64,000 bases of DNA. Origin: Phaseolus vulgaris. Its lineage: Eukaryota; Streptophyta; Magnoliopsida; Fabales; Fabaceae. Where the stretch lies: assembly GCF_000499845.2 (NCBI RefSeq), contig NC_023753.2, forward strand, positions 2,728,001-2,792,000, read 5' to 3'. The notes beneath the pieces were generated by a model. The model was given only the letters and a program-made list of their open reading frames with translations. It did no database searches and was not told the origin of the DNA. A program made the position numbers and the translations under genes. Below, piece by piece: positions 1-12,300 of this stretch. Position 1 is the stretch's first letter; each line of letters starts with the position of its first letter.

Positions 1-36
1 CATAATTGAGAGGGAAAGTAACGAAATATGTAATAC

Positions 37-584
37 CTCACGTATCAGCTTTTCACAAAATTTTGGACGAAGCATATCAAATGTGAAAATTCCTGGACAA
101 GGCTCCTCCATTATATTTCTAAAACCTTCTTCTGTATTTTCTTCAATTGCACACAGAAATGATGGTGTGAAAAATTTCTCGGCATTCATATCATATATAT
201 CCCAATTCAGACGCTACAAATAAAAGTGAATAACTCGTTAAGATCGAACAGGATTGGAACATAAATGCTACATTTAGAAAATTCTAATGTTAAAATGAAA
301 CCTTAAAGAAGATGTTCGATTTACAAATGAATAAAAGTGTTGTTTTCAATGTTAAGAACTTACTGGATAATTCACCATCAACTGTAGCCTGTAGCGTGCC
401 TGTCTTCGAAGCTGTTCTATCCAACGTAGAATAACAAAAGCTTAAAAGATTGAATCACAAAACCAAACCAAAGGCAAAATAAAAAATTAAAAGAAACACA
501 TATCCACTGTCGTACTAAGAATAACGTGCTATGAACAAAACAAGGTATGTTTCTTACGTAAGTGTCTTCTTCTTCGGAAGCCAT
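37..584 (-). CDS. 2OG-Fe(II) (PKHD-type) dioxygenase, copy 1, partial at left edge
   Basis: This is the 5' part of a third paralogue of the two complete dioxygenase genes that follow; the rest lies beyond the left edge. Three exons can be placed on the minus strand: 584-558, 411-364 and 213-37, with all introns in phase 0. The second and third exons are exactly as long (48 and 177 nt) as exons 2 and 3 of the other copies and encode recognisable equivalents, for example FFTPSFLCAIEENTEEGFRN. Exon 1 is different: only nine codons (MASEEEDTY), where the other copies have 94-95 codons. The catalytic exons are outside the window, so activity cannot be judged. The start is inferred from an ATG followed by an in-phase GTAAGA donor, with a TATA-like site about 190 bp upstream. 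An unrecognised longer first exon or pseudogenisation remains possible. Confidence 0.7.
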
Positions 585-771
585 TTTCTTCGGAAACTTT
601 TAGAAGAAGGGAAGGTATAGACGCCAACGTTCTTGTTAAACTTCAATGGGAAGAAGGGAGAGTTAATAAAGAAAAAGATGATAAAGAAAGAGAAAATGGA
701 AATTTTACCAGAAAAAGCAGTGCAGAATTGCTTTGAGTGCGTGTTACAGTGAAGATTTGGAGGATCTAACT

Positions 772-780
772 GTATATAAA
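772..780 (-). promoter_or_regulatory. Candidate TATA box for dioxygenase copy 1
   Basis: The minus strand reads TTTATATAC here, about 190 bp upstream of the proposed ATG at 584. This would leave a 5'UTR of roughly 150 nt. It is a sequence match only. Confidence 0.35.
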
Positions 781-1333
781 GGAGTGAATGAAGAAGCTAA
801 CTAACATAAACATGATCCTAACAATAATAACTAACACTAACAGAAATAACGAATCAGTTATTATACACATTAATTCCACACAAATCATTGCTACAGCTGT
901 GTTTAGTTTAGTCTTTGACTATATATATTTCACACCACTGCATGCATGACAGTATAAGTGCTACAGAAAATAATTACATGAGAAATAAAAGTCAAATATG
1001 TTTGCTTTTATTATTTTAATTTAATAAATTATTTTTTGTACAACAAATATCCAATTCTGTTTATGATTTTTTTTGTATTTATTAATTGGTGGTATGCCAA
1101 AATTGAAGAAATTTGCAAAATGTTACTCATTCACCTTAACAACATCATTATTGCTGCCAGACCGAAGTCTTGGTTTAATATATGATGGAAAACTCTATTT
1201 TGTATATTTTAAATGAGATACGAAAAATTTGTATGTATAATACTTCCTCTTTTTGTTCAGAAAAACATAATCAGCTCATTTTTTAAATGACATAAATAAA
1301 CTAATTTCATACATAGAAGTAAGATAAATATAG

Positions 1334-1362
1334 TGTGTGTATATATATATATATATATATAT
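1334..1362. repeat. Microsatellite (GT)n(AT)n
   Basis: A short GT run passes directly into about eleven AT units. It is a simple repeat in intergenic DNA. Confidence 0.9.
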
Positions 1363-1569
1363 GAGTTAATTAGCTTGTTAGGAGAAATTTTAACCAACTT
1401 AGGCTATCAAACTTAACATGAAAGTTTGGTACAAACTAGCTTGTGTAATACTAATGCTTCTTATATATAAAAAAAAGTGGAATTAAACCTTATTCATAGT
1501 TTAAACTACCAAAAAAAAAAAGAATTTGGCGATTGTTAAACCACAATAATTTGTTTTCCAATAGATTTT

Positions 1570-1641
1570 CTTTTATAATTCCGCCTCATCACACAAATTT
1601 CTTTTACAATTCCGCCTCATCGCACAAATTTATTTTACAAT
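1570..1641. repeat. 31-bp tandem repeat, about 2.3 copies
   Basis: Two consecutive 31-bp units, 1570-1600 and 1601-1631, share the core ATTCCGCCTCATC and differ at two positions. A partial third unit follows. Confidence 0.85.
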
Positions 1642-1883
1642 AAGGATTAATTTTGAATAGTAAAGTTAAAAGGAAGAAAAGTTACCGTGGAATAATCTAA
1701 AAATAAATAAAAAATAAACAAATCAATTTTTTTATTTTGTTCCATGTATTGACTTAGATTGTACAATTAAATCTTCGTCTACACAATCTAAATGACTTTC
1801 ATGTTGTACAATTTAAGAGCTAAAAATACTTTTAATTCGGAAGTCAAAATTGACTTTTGCATTGCCCAATCAAGAATGACATA

Positions 1884-2143
1884 ATGGAAACTTTCATATT
1901 TATGGAAGTGTAAAGTCATTTTTAACTTCAAAATTACACAATCCAAAAGTCAATTTTTTCTTAAAAAAACTTTTGAATTGCAATATCTAAAAATTATTGC
2001 TGACTTTTGGATCAAAAGTCATTTTTTGGCTTCTGGTTTACACAAATTAAATGGCTTTTAGATTGGGCAATTCAAAACCAAAAAAAGTATAATTCAAAAG
2101 TAAAAAATGATAAAAATGGAAACTTTCATATTTATGGAAGTGT
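1884..2143. repeat. 28-bp direct repeats flanking about 200 bp
   Basis: The string atggaaactttcatattt plus ten further bases (28 bp in all) occurs identically at 1884-1911 and 2116-2143. The interior is rich in short, imperfectly inverted runs of the kind AAAAGTCA/TGACTTTT. The arrangement could be a tiny LTR-like element, or a local duplication with an insertion between the copies. Confidence 0.6.
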
Positions 2144-2394
2144 CATAGGGAGGTGGAGGAAGACATAGCCTGATTAGAGTTAAGAGGCAATACCCCAAAC
2201 GAGAAACCAAAAGGAAAAAAAATTAGGAACTTTAGTTCCTTATTATCATTAGCAAATAAAAAAACACTATTTTACACTGTGAAACGAATGCCTATAACTT
2301 TCAAATAAAATGTTTCATTTCGTAAAATAAATCCAGAATCTAGAAACAAAAAAGAAGCTCATCAACTATACAATGTGCAAGTGCACGAAGCCGA

Positions 2395-5300
2395 CTATAT
2401 TTCCCTCTTCAGTAATTCCTGCAATGTGAATGAAGACATGGAATTAGTTTCATGGAAGATGAAAGCATTAACATCAATCTTTGTTGTTCAATATGTTACC
2501 TGTTGTGTGACCATAAGCGATAGCCGCTCTCTCTCCTTCTTCTTGCGTTTGCATTCTCCACACCAGCTAGGAAAATCTCTCTGATATTTCTTCAACTCTC
2601 TGAAAGCCGAACTGTGACAACAACATGAAGGTTCATGCATAATGTAAATTGACAAGAACTATGCTCATGATTTGCAATCCAAAGTTACAAGGGGACAAGT
2701 GTAAGAATTTTGCTGCTTTAGTGAAAAGGGGCCATGGTATGTTAATTTTTTGTAGTAAAAAAAAGTGTAAACACCTTCTACACCAGATGATTAGATTCAT
2801 CCTATTCCCAGATGTTGTAGATCTTGCGCCATGTCGTTGACGACCAGGATGAAGAACTGCGTGTCCTGGAACATGGGAATAATTGAAGATCTCCTACAAA
2901 GATATGTTGGTGTTATTTATTTAACAAAGTAAACGTCTGCATGAAATTTCTATACAAATAACTAATGTAATACTCTTTTGTCAATATCATGTTTCTAATA
3001 TTTTCGTGATGCTGTTGAATTTCGGTATGAAACATGAACTTGTGGTGAGCATTGTTGTTCTTTCTTTTAAGTTTAAAACAGAATTTAGCTACATGCTGGA
3101 GATCAATGTAGTTAAATATAAATTGTTCAGCATAAGTACAATTTCCCATGACAGTAACAAGGTAGTAATCATACCCCTGGTTGGGCATTTGAAAGTACAT
3201 GTTCTTCACATCGAACACCCTGGAAGAACACTTCTCCGCCAGAAAATTCTTTTCCCAAGCAAATATTTAAGGAGACTTCTGCGTCATCCACATGTAAGCC
3301 TGCAAAAATATTGCTCTTTAGTTCAACTAAAACTCTCGGGTGTCAGAAGACTCCTTACCATGCAAAGTGTAGGGGAGGGTCGTTGTATGCATATGCAAAA
3401 AGACTATTTTCAAATTTAAACCCTTAACCAACCAAGAGGGTACGTTTAAATTTACTAAAGATAGGCCAAAATTAACCAAAGTATCATTGACAGTTAGAGT
3501 GAACAATCTAACCTACTGAGTATTCTCTGTCCATAAACTGAATAACTTCACGCCTATTTAAACAACCTACTATCATGTATATATACTCTTTTACATAACT
3601 AATGACAGTTATTTTCCACACATAACTGCCATAATTGTCTTGATGATTAGTTCCTATCATTACTGCTTGCTGAAAAAATCAGCCTTGCTCCCAAGCTGAA
3701 AGTTGGAAACTGGTTTTTCCACATTATCCATATCCACTTCAATAACAGTTACTTCTCCATCTTCATTTAGGGCTTCATTATCTCCCAAGATTAGCAATCT
3801 TAATTGTTTCTCTGCAAATTGATGTAAGGGATAAAACTTTTCTCCATGCCTAAAGCATAAACCCTTGTTTTTTCTTTTCCATCAATAATTCGGATGTTAA
3901 GTGGCACACACCTTTATTGATGTCTGCTGAATTTTGTTGTTCACACTTTATTGTTCTACCCAAGAATGGTACAGATGAAGAAGTTCCTTTGTTTCGGTCA
4001 GATTGATTGATATTTGGGTTTGATCCTGAACTGAAGCAATTTTGGGTTCCAATCCACGCTGCAATCCTCACATTTGTAACAATAATAATTGATCCTATAT
4101 CACCTTGAGGACCATGCAACGACTTTTTGTACAAGAAGATCCCATTCTCGCATGCCAACCTGCACTCCCTGGTCCAAATACAAATGCATTTGTTTCTACC
4201 TCTATATTCTGTGCATTAGCTTAAATTCTTGTTTAGGTTGAAAAGTTTGCACCCAGAGCTTATTTTCAGGATGCAACCACCCAAAAAATAACCCAAATAT
4301 TGTACTTCAGGTAAATTGATTAACTTGTCCTAATTTGGATTTGAACCTAACTTATCTCTATAAAACCAACTTTTAAGATAAGGTTTCCACCTCATCTATA
4401 AATTGTATTTTTAGTCATATCACTGGTTAATGTAAATCTAACCCCCACCTTTGAGGTTGCAATTAAGGTAACCAACCTCCAAAGAGGTGGCAAATAAAGT
4501 GGGCTTGGACTGATCCCAATTAAGGCAGCTTACAAACAACTTGTGATGGAGAAATTCAAATGCTACTATAAACTCTTCCATCGATCTTTCCTGTTGCAAC
4601 AACTAGGTCAGTTCTTGAAAAGGTTTTTCATACTATTGCCCCCCCAATCCGTGTCACCATTTGCTGCTTCAACTTCTCCCATGTAAGTCCATCTTCTATT
4701 TTCTCTCAATAGATTAAACCAATGGATAATAGAACCCCTCATGCTTAACTGGGCTAATTTAATCTTCACTAATATTCTAAATAAACTTAAGTCTTTTCCT
4801 TGTAATCCACCCAATAGGGTCGTCTCCATTGAAAGATGGCAGTTCAACTTTCTTAACTGCCATACAGTACTCATCTATGTCTAAAAATGGTTGAACTTGA
4901 ACCTAATCCTCTCCCCGGTTCTATGCTAATGATCTGACACTTTTTTCTTCTTCATGATTGCCCATTAATTTTCTCACATCCAACAAAATTTCTCAAAATT
5001 TGCCAATTTCTAGTCACGCTGAACCCTACCTTGCAGCCCTTCCAATTTCTCTTTCAATTCAAAAGGTCTAAATATCACAAATGTCATCATCTTTCTTTCC
5101 TCTGCTCACAAGAATTCCCTCCTTGTGATCCGGTAGGTCAAACCAAATTGATAGAACAGTAATTCATAGAAGCAATAAAAGACAATATTGAACACTACAG
5201 CCATATACATGCTGCCAGAGACAAAAAGTATCCTATCCTATTACACAGATACAGCAATGCACTTGTTTTCCCAGAGACAAAAGTCTCCTACAGAGAGAAC

Positions 5301-7742
5301 TCAGTCCACAAACCAAAAATAACTTGACATACCTGATAGAACTACCAGAAATTATTTTCTTCAGTAAATTTCCATAACTGTCCCTGACAATCAGTTCCTA
5401 TCACTAAACTTCAGTCATTTAGCAGGGGGGTTTAAAGTTTTCATTCTTGAATTAGGAGGATTATAAAATATTTATTAAAACGAATAAGTATGAATAGAGT
5501 TTCATGATAAATTATCACTTAAAAGGCTCTCAGATTAGAAGAATATATAATTTTACCCCCTCAGTCCCACCCCCAAAAAAGATAAGGTATCTTCATTACT
5601 ACATAAAAAATTATTAGACAAAACAAGGATATAAGACATTGTGGCTAACAATGTAACAAAATTAAATATTTGATACAGTCAGAAAAATCTAAAGCATTTG
5701 TTTTCATATCCTTTAGTTATATAGTCAAAAAAGAATCAAAATCTGTAAGATAGGTAAATAAGCGCATATTCCATCAAGGGTATGATTAGAGTAAAATAAC
5801 ACAACTATACATAGACATGCTTGAAACATTAGACTCCATTTAGGTTCAAAAAAGTTATTACAGATTGCATCTACAAAGCAGAGATCAAAGTTGGAGAAAC
5901 CTACCAAGTTCTACGTCTTTACTGATTCCATATTCAACAACAAAACCGTGGTGAGAGTCCAGCGAGGATCCACCAAATTCACTGTAGAAAACTACAAAAA
6001 GAACATTCAAATTGCACAAGTGCATCCACGACATTATATCAGTTTCTTCATCTCAGTCATCATTTTTCAATTTGTTCTCATTAATAAAAATAAACAAAAA
6101 CCTCGTGATATCGGATGTATGAAATCACTCATAAATTTGTCAAGCATGGTTTCCAGACCAAAATCTTCAAGAACAACACCATGTTTACTCATTGCATTAG
6201 GGCGCATGATTCTGAGCTTGGTACCACGAACCCATCTTTCAAAATTATCAACCTAATTAATCAGAAGTTGATAAGAACACGAAACACTAACATAGGATGG
6301 ATAAAATTATATATGCATGAAAAGGACAGGAAAGGAATGAAATGTGATACCTCAGACATCAGTTTTTTACAAAATTGCGGTTGAAGCATTTCAAATGTAT
6401 AAATTCCTGCACTAGGTTCAGCCATTATACTTCTAAAACTTGCTTCGGTGTTCTCTTTAATTGCTCTGAGAAATGATGGCCTGAAAAAGTTCTCAGCATC
6501 CATAGTATATATCTCCCTATGCAGTGGCTGTAAAAAAAAGTGAATAACCAGTAAGATCGAGCAACATTGGAAGATCATGCTACATACAGAAGGGAGAATT
6601 CAAAATTTTCTAATGCTAACATGTCCTCATTCAAAATTCTCACAGACAAGTACCAAATAAAATATGTCTCCTGTTAAAAGTGTAGGATAAATTATTCCAT
6701 CAGCACCATCTCCCACGATTTCAGAAAGAATCATAAAAGGAAACCATCAAAATACTCAATTTACAAATGAGCAAAACTGCCATTTCATATCTGTTGAAAA
6801 CTTACTGGATAATTCAATATGATCTTTAGCCTGTACTCCCTCAGCTTTTGAATCTGTTCAATCCAATATAAAATAACAAAAACTCAAAAAGTGTGAACAA
6901 TAAAACCAATCAGAACAAAATACCAGGAAAAAACAAAAGAAACACATCTCCTCCGCCATACCAAGAATAACTCCATATCCACAAAATAAACAAATAGCAT
7001 GCTCACTTATCATCACCGTTTTAGGCTAACTAGTAAAATTTGTTATGCCAGAAATCAAATAACACGTGTCATGACATCTTCTAACACAACTCCGGACAGA
7101 AATCCATATTATTTAGACTTCTACACTATAGAAAGTTAAGCTTCAGTAAAACCAGCATCTTCAAATCATGCATCGCCATTCAGCAGTCAAAAGTACAGAA
7201 TCATCCAAATTGTTTGCTGACAATCAAGCGAGCCAAAATAAAGCACAACTCAAATTCCTACTCTCCCGATTTCCAAATAGGAAAAAAAAAACAAAATTTT
7301 CTGAAACAAAAACATCAATGCAGGCCAGGCACCAACAAGGCAACACAAACAAACGAGACTTTATTGATCAAGGACAAAATAAAAATGAAATTTTGATTGA
7401 AAAAACAAAAAGGGTACCCGTGTGGGGCATTATTATTGTTATAGTGACAGTGACACCCACCCGATTGCGGTCATTCTCAGGAAAATAGCGAAGCAGAATG
7501 TTCCTCATATACCGAACCTTAACCTCACGTGAGAGATTGAGTATGTGAGGAGGCAGATACTGCTCCAGTGAGCCGAAGACGTGAGGATTAAACTCGAGTT
7601 GAAGGTCCTCATAGTTTTCGGAGTTGTGATCTCGGTTGGGGCTTACGCAGAGCTTATCGGAATTCAAATTCATCACTCTCGCTGTCACGTGTCCATCGGA
7701 GGGTCGAGATTGCTGTGGGGCACTGTGCTGGCTCTGCGACAT
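2395..7742 (-). CDS. 2OG-Fe(II) oxygenase, PKHD-type hydroxylase (At1g22950-like), copy 2
   Basis: This is a prolyl-4-hydroxylase-like dioxygenase that would use 2-oxoglutarate, O2 and Fe(II); the substrate of this plant group is unknown. Nine exons: 7742-7461, 6853-6806, 6527-6351, 6252-6102, 5991-5905, 3299-3175, 2893-2775, 2611-2500 and 2418-2395, giving 374 aa with every phase closing. Fe(II) ligands are visible as the HVD motif in exon 6 (about H251 and D253) and a distal His in QRHGAR, with the 2OG-binding Arg ten residues later in TTSGNR. The cysteine-rich, basic C-terminus (WCGECKRKKKERER) is typical of the family. The start MSQ is shared with copy 3; an in-frame ATG at 7808 overlaps a TATA-like run and is less likely. 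Compared with copy 3, CAA-to-TAG in the last exon removes four residues, and intron 5 is enlarged by a retroelement. No disabling lesion is seen, so it is probably functional. Confidence 0.87.
3605..5410 (-). mobile_element. Decayed Ty3/gypsy LTR-retrotransposon gag fragment in intron 5 of copy 2
   Basis: On the minus strand, segments at 4874-4608 and 4158-3850 plus a frame-shifted piece down to about 3660 resemble the plant gypsy gag protein. The first contains the hallmark IKLAQLSMRGSIIHWFN. The last contains a degenerate zinc knuckle (CFRHGEKFYPLHQF, with a Cys lost) followed by LRLLILGDNEALNEDGE. Upstream (about 5100-5165) is a stretch like the leader/primer-binding region of such elements, with a CCGGATCACAAGGAGGGAAT run. 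Stops and frameshifts make it inactive. No protease, reverse transcriptase or integrase is seen, so it is a deletion derivative. The homologous intron of copy 3 (10589-11516) lacks it, so it inserted after the duplication. Similar strings near 3620-3660 and 5370-5403 (ataactg...agttcctatca) may be LTR remnants. Confidence 0.7.
4330..4545 (+). repeat. Dispersed legume-type repeat, copy A
   Basis: The stretch resembles 23826-24065: it starts near AACCTAACTT, then has an 'ataaaaccaac..ttaagataaggtttccacc' type segment, then 'ggttaatgtaaatctaac-CCCCACCTTTGAGG'. It sits inside the gypsy fragment, so it probably inserted later. The class (TRIM, SINE or LTR piece) is not resolved. Confidence 0.45.
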
Positions 7743-7796
7743 CACGCTCTTTTCACAGTGACATAAAAGGGAATGAATGAAGGAAGAGGACGATGC

Positions 7797-7806
7797 GTAT
7801 ATATAC
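7797..7806 (-). promoter_or_regulatory. Candidate TATA box for dioxygenase copy 2
   Basis: The palindromic GTATATATAC lies 55 bp upstream of the conserved ATG at 7742, implying a very short 5'UTR. It is a sequence match only. Confidence 0.4.
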
Positions 7807-7809
7807 ATT

Positions 7810-9310
7810 TACATATTGGTAGGTAGAACACAATGACTTGTACTTTTTAAATTTTAAATTTCTTTTTATTTTAAATGTAATTTTTAGAGGTTTGTGGTCA
7901 AATTAAAATTTATAAAAATAAAAAATTAATCTCATAATATTGAGATAAAACGAGAATTTTTTCCATAAACCTCGTTAAATTCTGAATTGTTTATTCAGTT
8001 ATTTGTGATGGTGTGTTCTTTCGTACATTTTTTTCATCAAATAACATCAGAGTCGGGTTTACACTAGAGTTCCAGAGTTCGGATCATCAGAAATTAATAT
8101 TTTTATAATGTTAATATTATGTATTTATATTTTTTTATTATTATATTAATTGTTTTGTTTTATTTATATATTTATTTATTGTTTTTAGATATCTATAATT
8201 TATTACCAAATATACGTTTAAAACTTTACGTTTACCTACTTTTGCAGTTTCAAAGAAATATTTTCCTTTTTTTAATAACTTTTGATATCTTTTGAAAAGT
8301 GATATTTTTTTAAAAAAATCTAAATGTTAAATTATTCAAAAATATCAATCAAAATGTTCAATTAATCAATTGTCCAATTTTAATAATCAATAATAATTAA
8401 ATCATCCGAGTATTGAATTAATTAAATGAATAACAATGAATCCAATGAAAAATTATGTTGGTCTTCTACTCGATCATTAATCCAATCCTGAATTAACCAA
8501 TCAGTAGTTTTAACTAAAAATCAATTATAAACCCTAAAATGCATAACAAAGGTAATGTAACTTTAATTGCTTGAAATCATTACCTAACTAAACTATTGCA
8601 AGTAACACAATGACACAATCAAAGTTATAAACCTTCCACGAGTCTTTGAAAAAACTGATAAAAGTGATTAGAATTCAATTGGACAGAGTTTCACTCTTGG
8701 AAATTTCACTGCTGATTTGTAAAAAATAGGCCCATTTTACAAGAAACAGTGGGCTTTTGAAGTGAATCTATTTGACGAATTAATTCATTAATTTGTGGGG
8801 GTAAATCAGTTATTCAAATATTTTAATTTTCTGAAAATTTATTGAAAAAGTTTAAATACATGTTTGCATAAACAATATTTTCTATAAATATTTTTCAAAG
8901 TCCATTAAGTTGCAAGATTCATCCCATTTTCAAAAAACTCACTCAAATAGAACAAAATGTTGAATTTTTGAATTTATTGAAATTGTTTGGTCAGAAAAAT
9001 GTCCTAAGATTTTGGTCTTGTGGGCATGCTTCCCTTAATCTTCTGAGAAAGTAAAGAGGCAAGGCACCAAAGGAGAAACCAAAGAAAAAAAAATGAGGAA
9101 CTCTAGTTCCTTATTATCATAATCATTAGAAATGAAAAACATTAAATTATAACTATTTTCTTCTTTGGTTCATGTAACCCTATGAAATGGATGCCTATTA
9201 CTTTCAACATAAAGTACATTTCATTTGGTTAAAGATAATCCAGAATTTAGAGACAGTAAAGAAACTCAGCGGTGAGAATCAACTATACAATAAGATTTGC
9301 TTCTGCAACT
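7810..9310. other. Intergenic between dioxygenase copies 2 and 3
   Basis: AT-rich DNA with no supported gene. From about 9050 it aligns by eye with the 3' flank of copy 2 (near 2180), marking the edge of the tandem duplication at an offset of roughly 6.9 kb. Confidence 0.6.
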
Positions 9311-12300
9311 TCACGAGGCCGATTGCATTTCCCTCTTCATTAATTCCTGCAACACCATTCAAGACACAGATTTACAACATTAACAATGACATTAACCTTA
9401 GAAGATCCTTCAAGTTCAAGGTGGTTGTTGTTAACTAGTGTTACCTGTTGGGTGGCCATAACTAACAGACGCTCTTTCTCCTTCTTCTTGCGTTTGCATT
9501 CTTCACACCAGCTGGAAAAATCTCTCCGATATTTCTTCAACTCTCTAAAAGCCGAACTGCGTGACAACATGAAGGTTTATGCATATGTAATTGACCACAA
9601 CTATGCTTACAATTTGCAATCTAAAGTCACAAGGGGTATGCTGGATTAATTTCAAAAAGGTTCGGACACTCCTCTTAAATGACTTGTCCGTGTTGGACAC
9701 ATATATCAGATACCGACACTCATAAAACACATATTGATGAAGTGTCTAATTCAGAAAATATTTGTTGGATTTTTTACCATTCTAATACGTTTTAACACAA
9801 TTCTAAAAAAAAGAAATATATTAATTTTCTAAAAACTCAAACTTATTGTATAAATTTTTATTATGTTTATAAAAATAAGGAACAAATTATTTTGAGCTAG
9901 TCATGAAAAACATTTTTCTACTCCAAAAAATAATCTGAAACATACTTGTGCACATAAATCTTTATTGTCAATTTATATAACATATAGATACGTGTCTCCG
10001 TCCTACATTTTAGAAATTATACATATTTCCGTGTCCGTGTTGTATCAGTGCCTATGTGGCATAGGTTAATTTCCTTCTACACCAGAGAATTAAATGATGC
10101 AAATACCTTCTACACCAGAGAATTAAGTTTATCCGATTCCCAGATGTTGTAGGTCTAGCACCATGCCGGTGACGACCAGGATGAAGAATTGCATGTCCTG
10201 GAACATGGTAGTGATCGAAGATCTCCTACATACATATGTTTGGTGTTATTTATTTAACAAAGTAAAGATGTTCATATGAAATTTATAAACTTCTAACTAA
10301 TGTGATCATTTTTGGTCAATTTCGTGTTCTGATATTGCCAAAACATAATGCTATTCAATCTCAGGAAGAACGATATGAAACGTACAACTCAGATACATGC
10401 TGGAGATCAATGTAGTTAAATATAAATAATTCAGCTTAAATAAGAGTAAGGTAGTAAGCAGACCCCTGATTGGATATCTGAATTTACATGTTCATCACAT
10501 CGAACACCCCGGAAGAACAGTTCTCCGCCAGAAAATTCGCCTCCCAGGCAAATATTTAAGGATACTTCTGAATCGTCCACATGGAAGCCTGAAAAAATAT
10601 ATGCACTTTAGATTTCGTCAAAAGCACATAAAGCTAATTTGTTGGGAGAGAAGTAAACAGAGACAGGCACAACAAAGCATGCAAGATACACTTGCATACT
10701 ATACAGAACATGTAAGCATCTAAGGTAGGCAATATAAGAGGAGAAAGATCTAGCATAGAATTGAATTCATGAGAGAAAGTATTTAATAGTCATGATTTGG
10801 GATGGATTAACGAGTTAGGCAACAAAAGATAATTTTATAGTAAAAGAATTGATACATTTAAGTTCAACACTAGATAAGCCAAAAATGACAGATGTATCAA
10901 TCATAGTTAGAGTGAACTTGAATTAATTGAATCTCCATAATAAACTAAAGCAAACTTCAGTTATTTTAGATGGAAGATATAGGAGGGTGGGTTGAAGTTT
11001 TCGTTTTGAATTAAGAGAGTCACAAAGTATTGTTGAAATGAACAAGGGCTGATTGAAATTTCATGATAAACTATCATTTTTCCTTCCATTCTAAAAAACT
11101 GTTGAATTAGAGAATGTATACATGTAATGAAAAATTTACCCTCCAAAACCATTCATCCAAAGAAACCCTTAGGGGGAAGATCAGATACCCTACTACACAG
11201 AAAAAGAATACAAAACGGGCATATATGGCACTGAGGCCGAAAAATATAAAAACTGAATATCTCAGTATTTCAAACAATCTGAAAATCTAATCCCTTTTTT
11301 TCTTTCTTATCCTTTTTGTGTGGCCTAATAGAAGAATAAAAATCAGCAAGATGAAAGGTAATGTGTATACCATAAAGAGAATTTTCAAGTATATTAATAT
11401 AAAACTATAAATAGATTTACTTGAAACATTAAACTCCATTAAGGTTCAAAATATCTATTACAGATCCCAGGCAATAGCCTACACACAAAGCAGCGACCTA
11501 AATTTTAGAAACCTACCAAGTTCCACATCCCTATTGATTCCATATTCAACAACAAACCCATGATGAGAGTCCAACGAGGATCCACCAATTTCAGAGTAGA
11601 AAACTACAAAAAACATCAAATTGCAAAAGTTAGTCCACATTATTAATAGTAGTTTCTTCATCTCAGACATATTTTTGTAATCCATTGTCATTAAGAAAAA
11701 TAAAAAATAACCTCGAGACAAAGGACGTATGAAATCACTCATCAATCTGTCAAGCATGGCTTCCAGGCCAAAATCATCAAGTACAGCACCATATTGATTC
11801 ATTATATTAGGTCGCATGATTCTGAACTTGGTAGCATGGACCCATCTTTCAAAATGATCCACCTAAACAATCAGAACTTGATAAGAACATACATTGATCT
11901 AGATCGGATAAAATTATATATGCATGAAAGCAAAGTAAAGAAATGTAATACCTCAGATACTAGCATTTCACAGAATCGTGGTTGAAGCATTTCAAATGTA
12001 TAAATTCCTTTACAAGGTTCTATCATTATACTTCTAAAACTCTCTTCTGTATTTTCTTTAATTGCTCTGAGAAATGATGGTGTGAAAAATTTCTCAGCAT
12101 CCATACTATATATCTCCCTGTGCAGAGGCTACAGTCAAAAGTGAATAACCAGTAAGATTGAGCATGATCAAAACATACAAAAAGGAGACAGGAAGGATGG
12201 CTGTTCTTGTTTCAGAAAATTCAAATGTTAACATGTGCTTTTTTACTGGCATTTCAGTTCTCTGTGGCTGTGATTGAAATTCATGTCCACAAGGGCCCAA

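Larger units (their letters stand above)
785..2394. other. Intergenic, AT-rich, between dioxygenase copies 1 and 2
   Basis: No gene is visible. The stretch holds a (GT)n(AT)n tract near 1334-1362, a 31-bp tandem repeat at 1570-1641 and a pair of 28-bp direct repeats at 1884 and 2116. From about 2180 onward it resembles the sequence starting near 9050 (shared run around aggaact-tagttccttatt), so the duplicated unit includes the 3' flank of the gene. Confidence 0.6.

Noticed and set aside
9340..9444. Longer C-terminus of dioxygenase copy 3 by reading through the exon 8 donor
   Set aside because: A perfect CAG/GTAACA donor and TTGCAG acceptor join to a small exon that is conserved in copy 2, whereas the read-through tail is not conserved (copy 2 stops at once).
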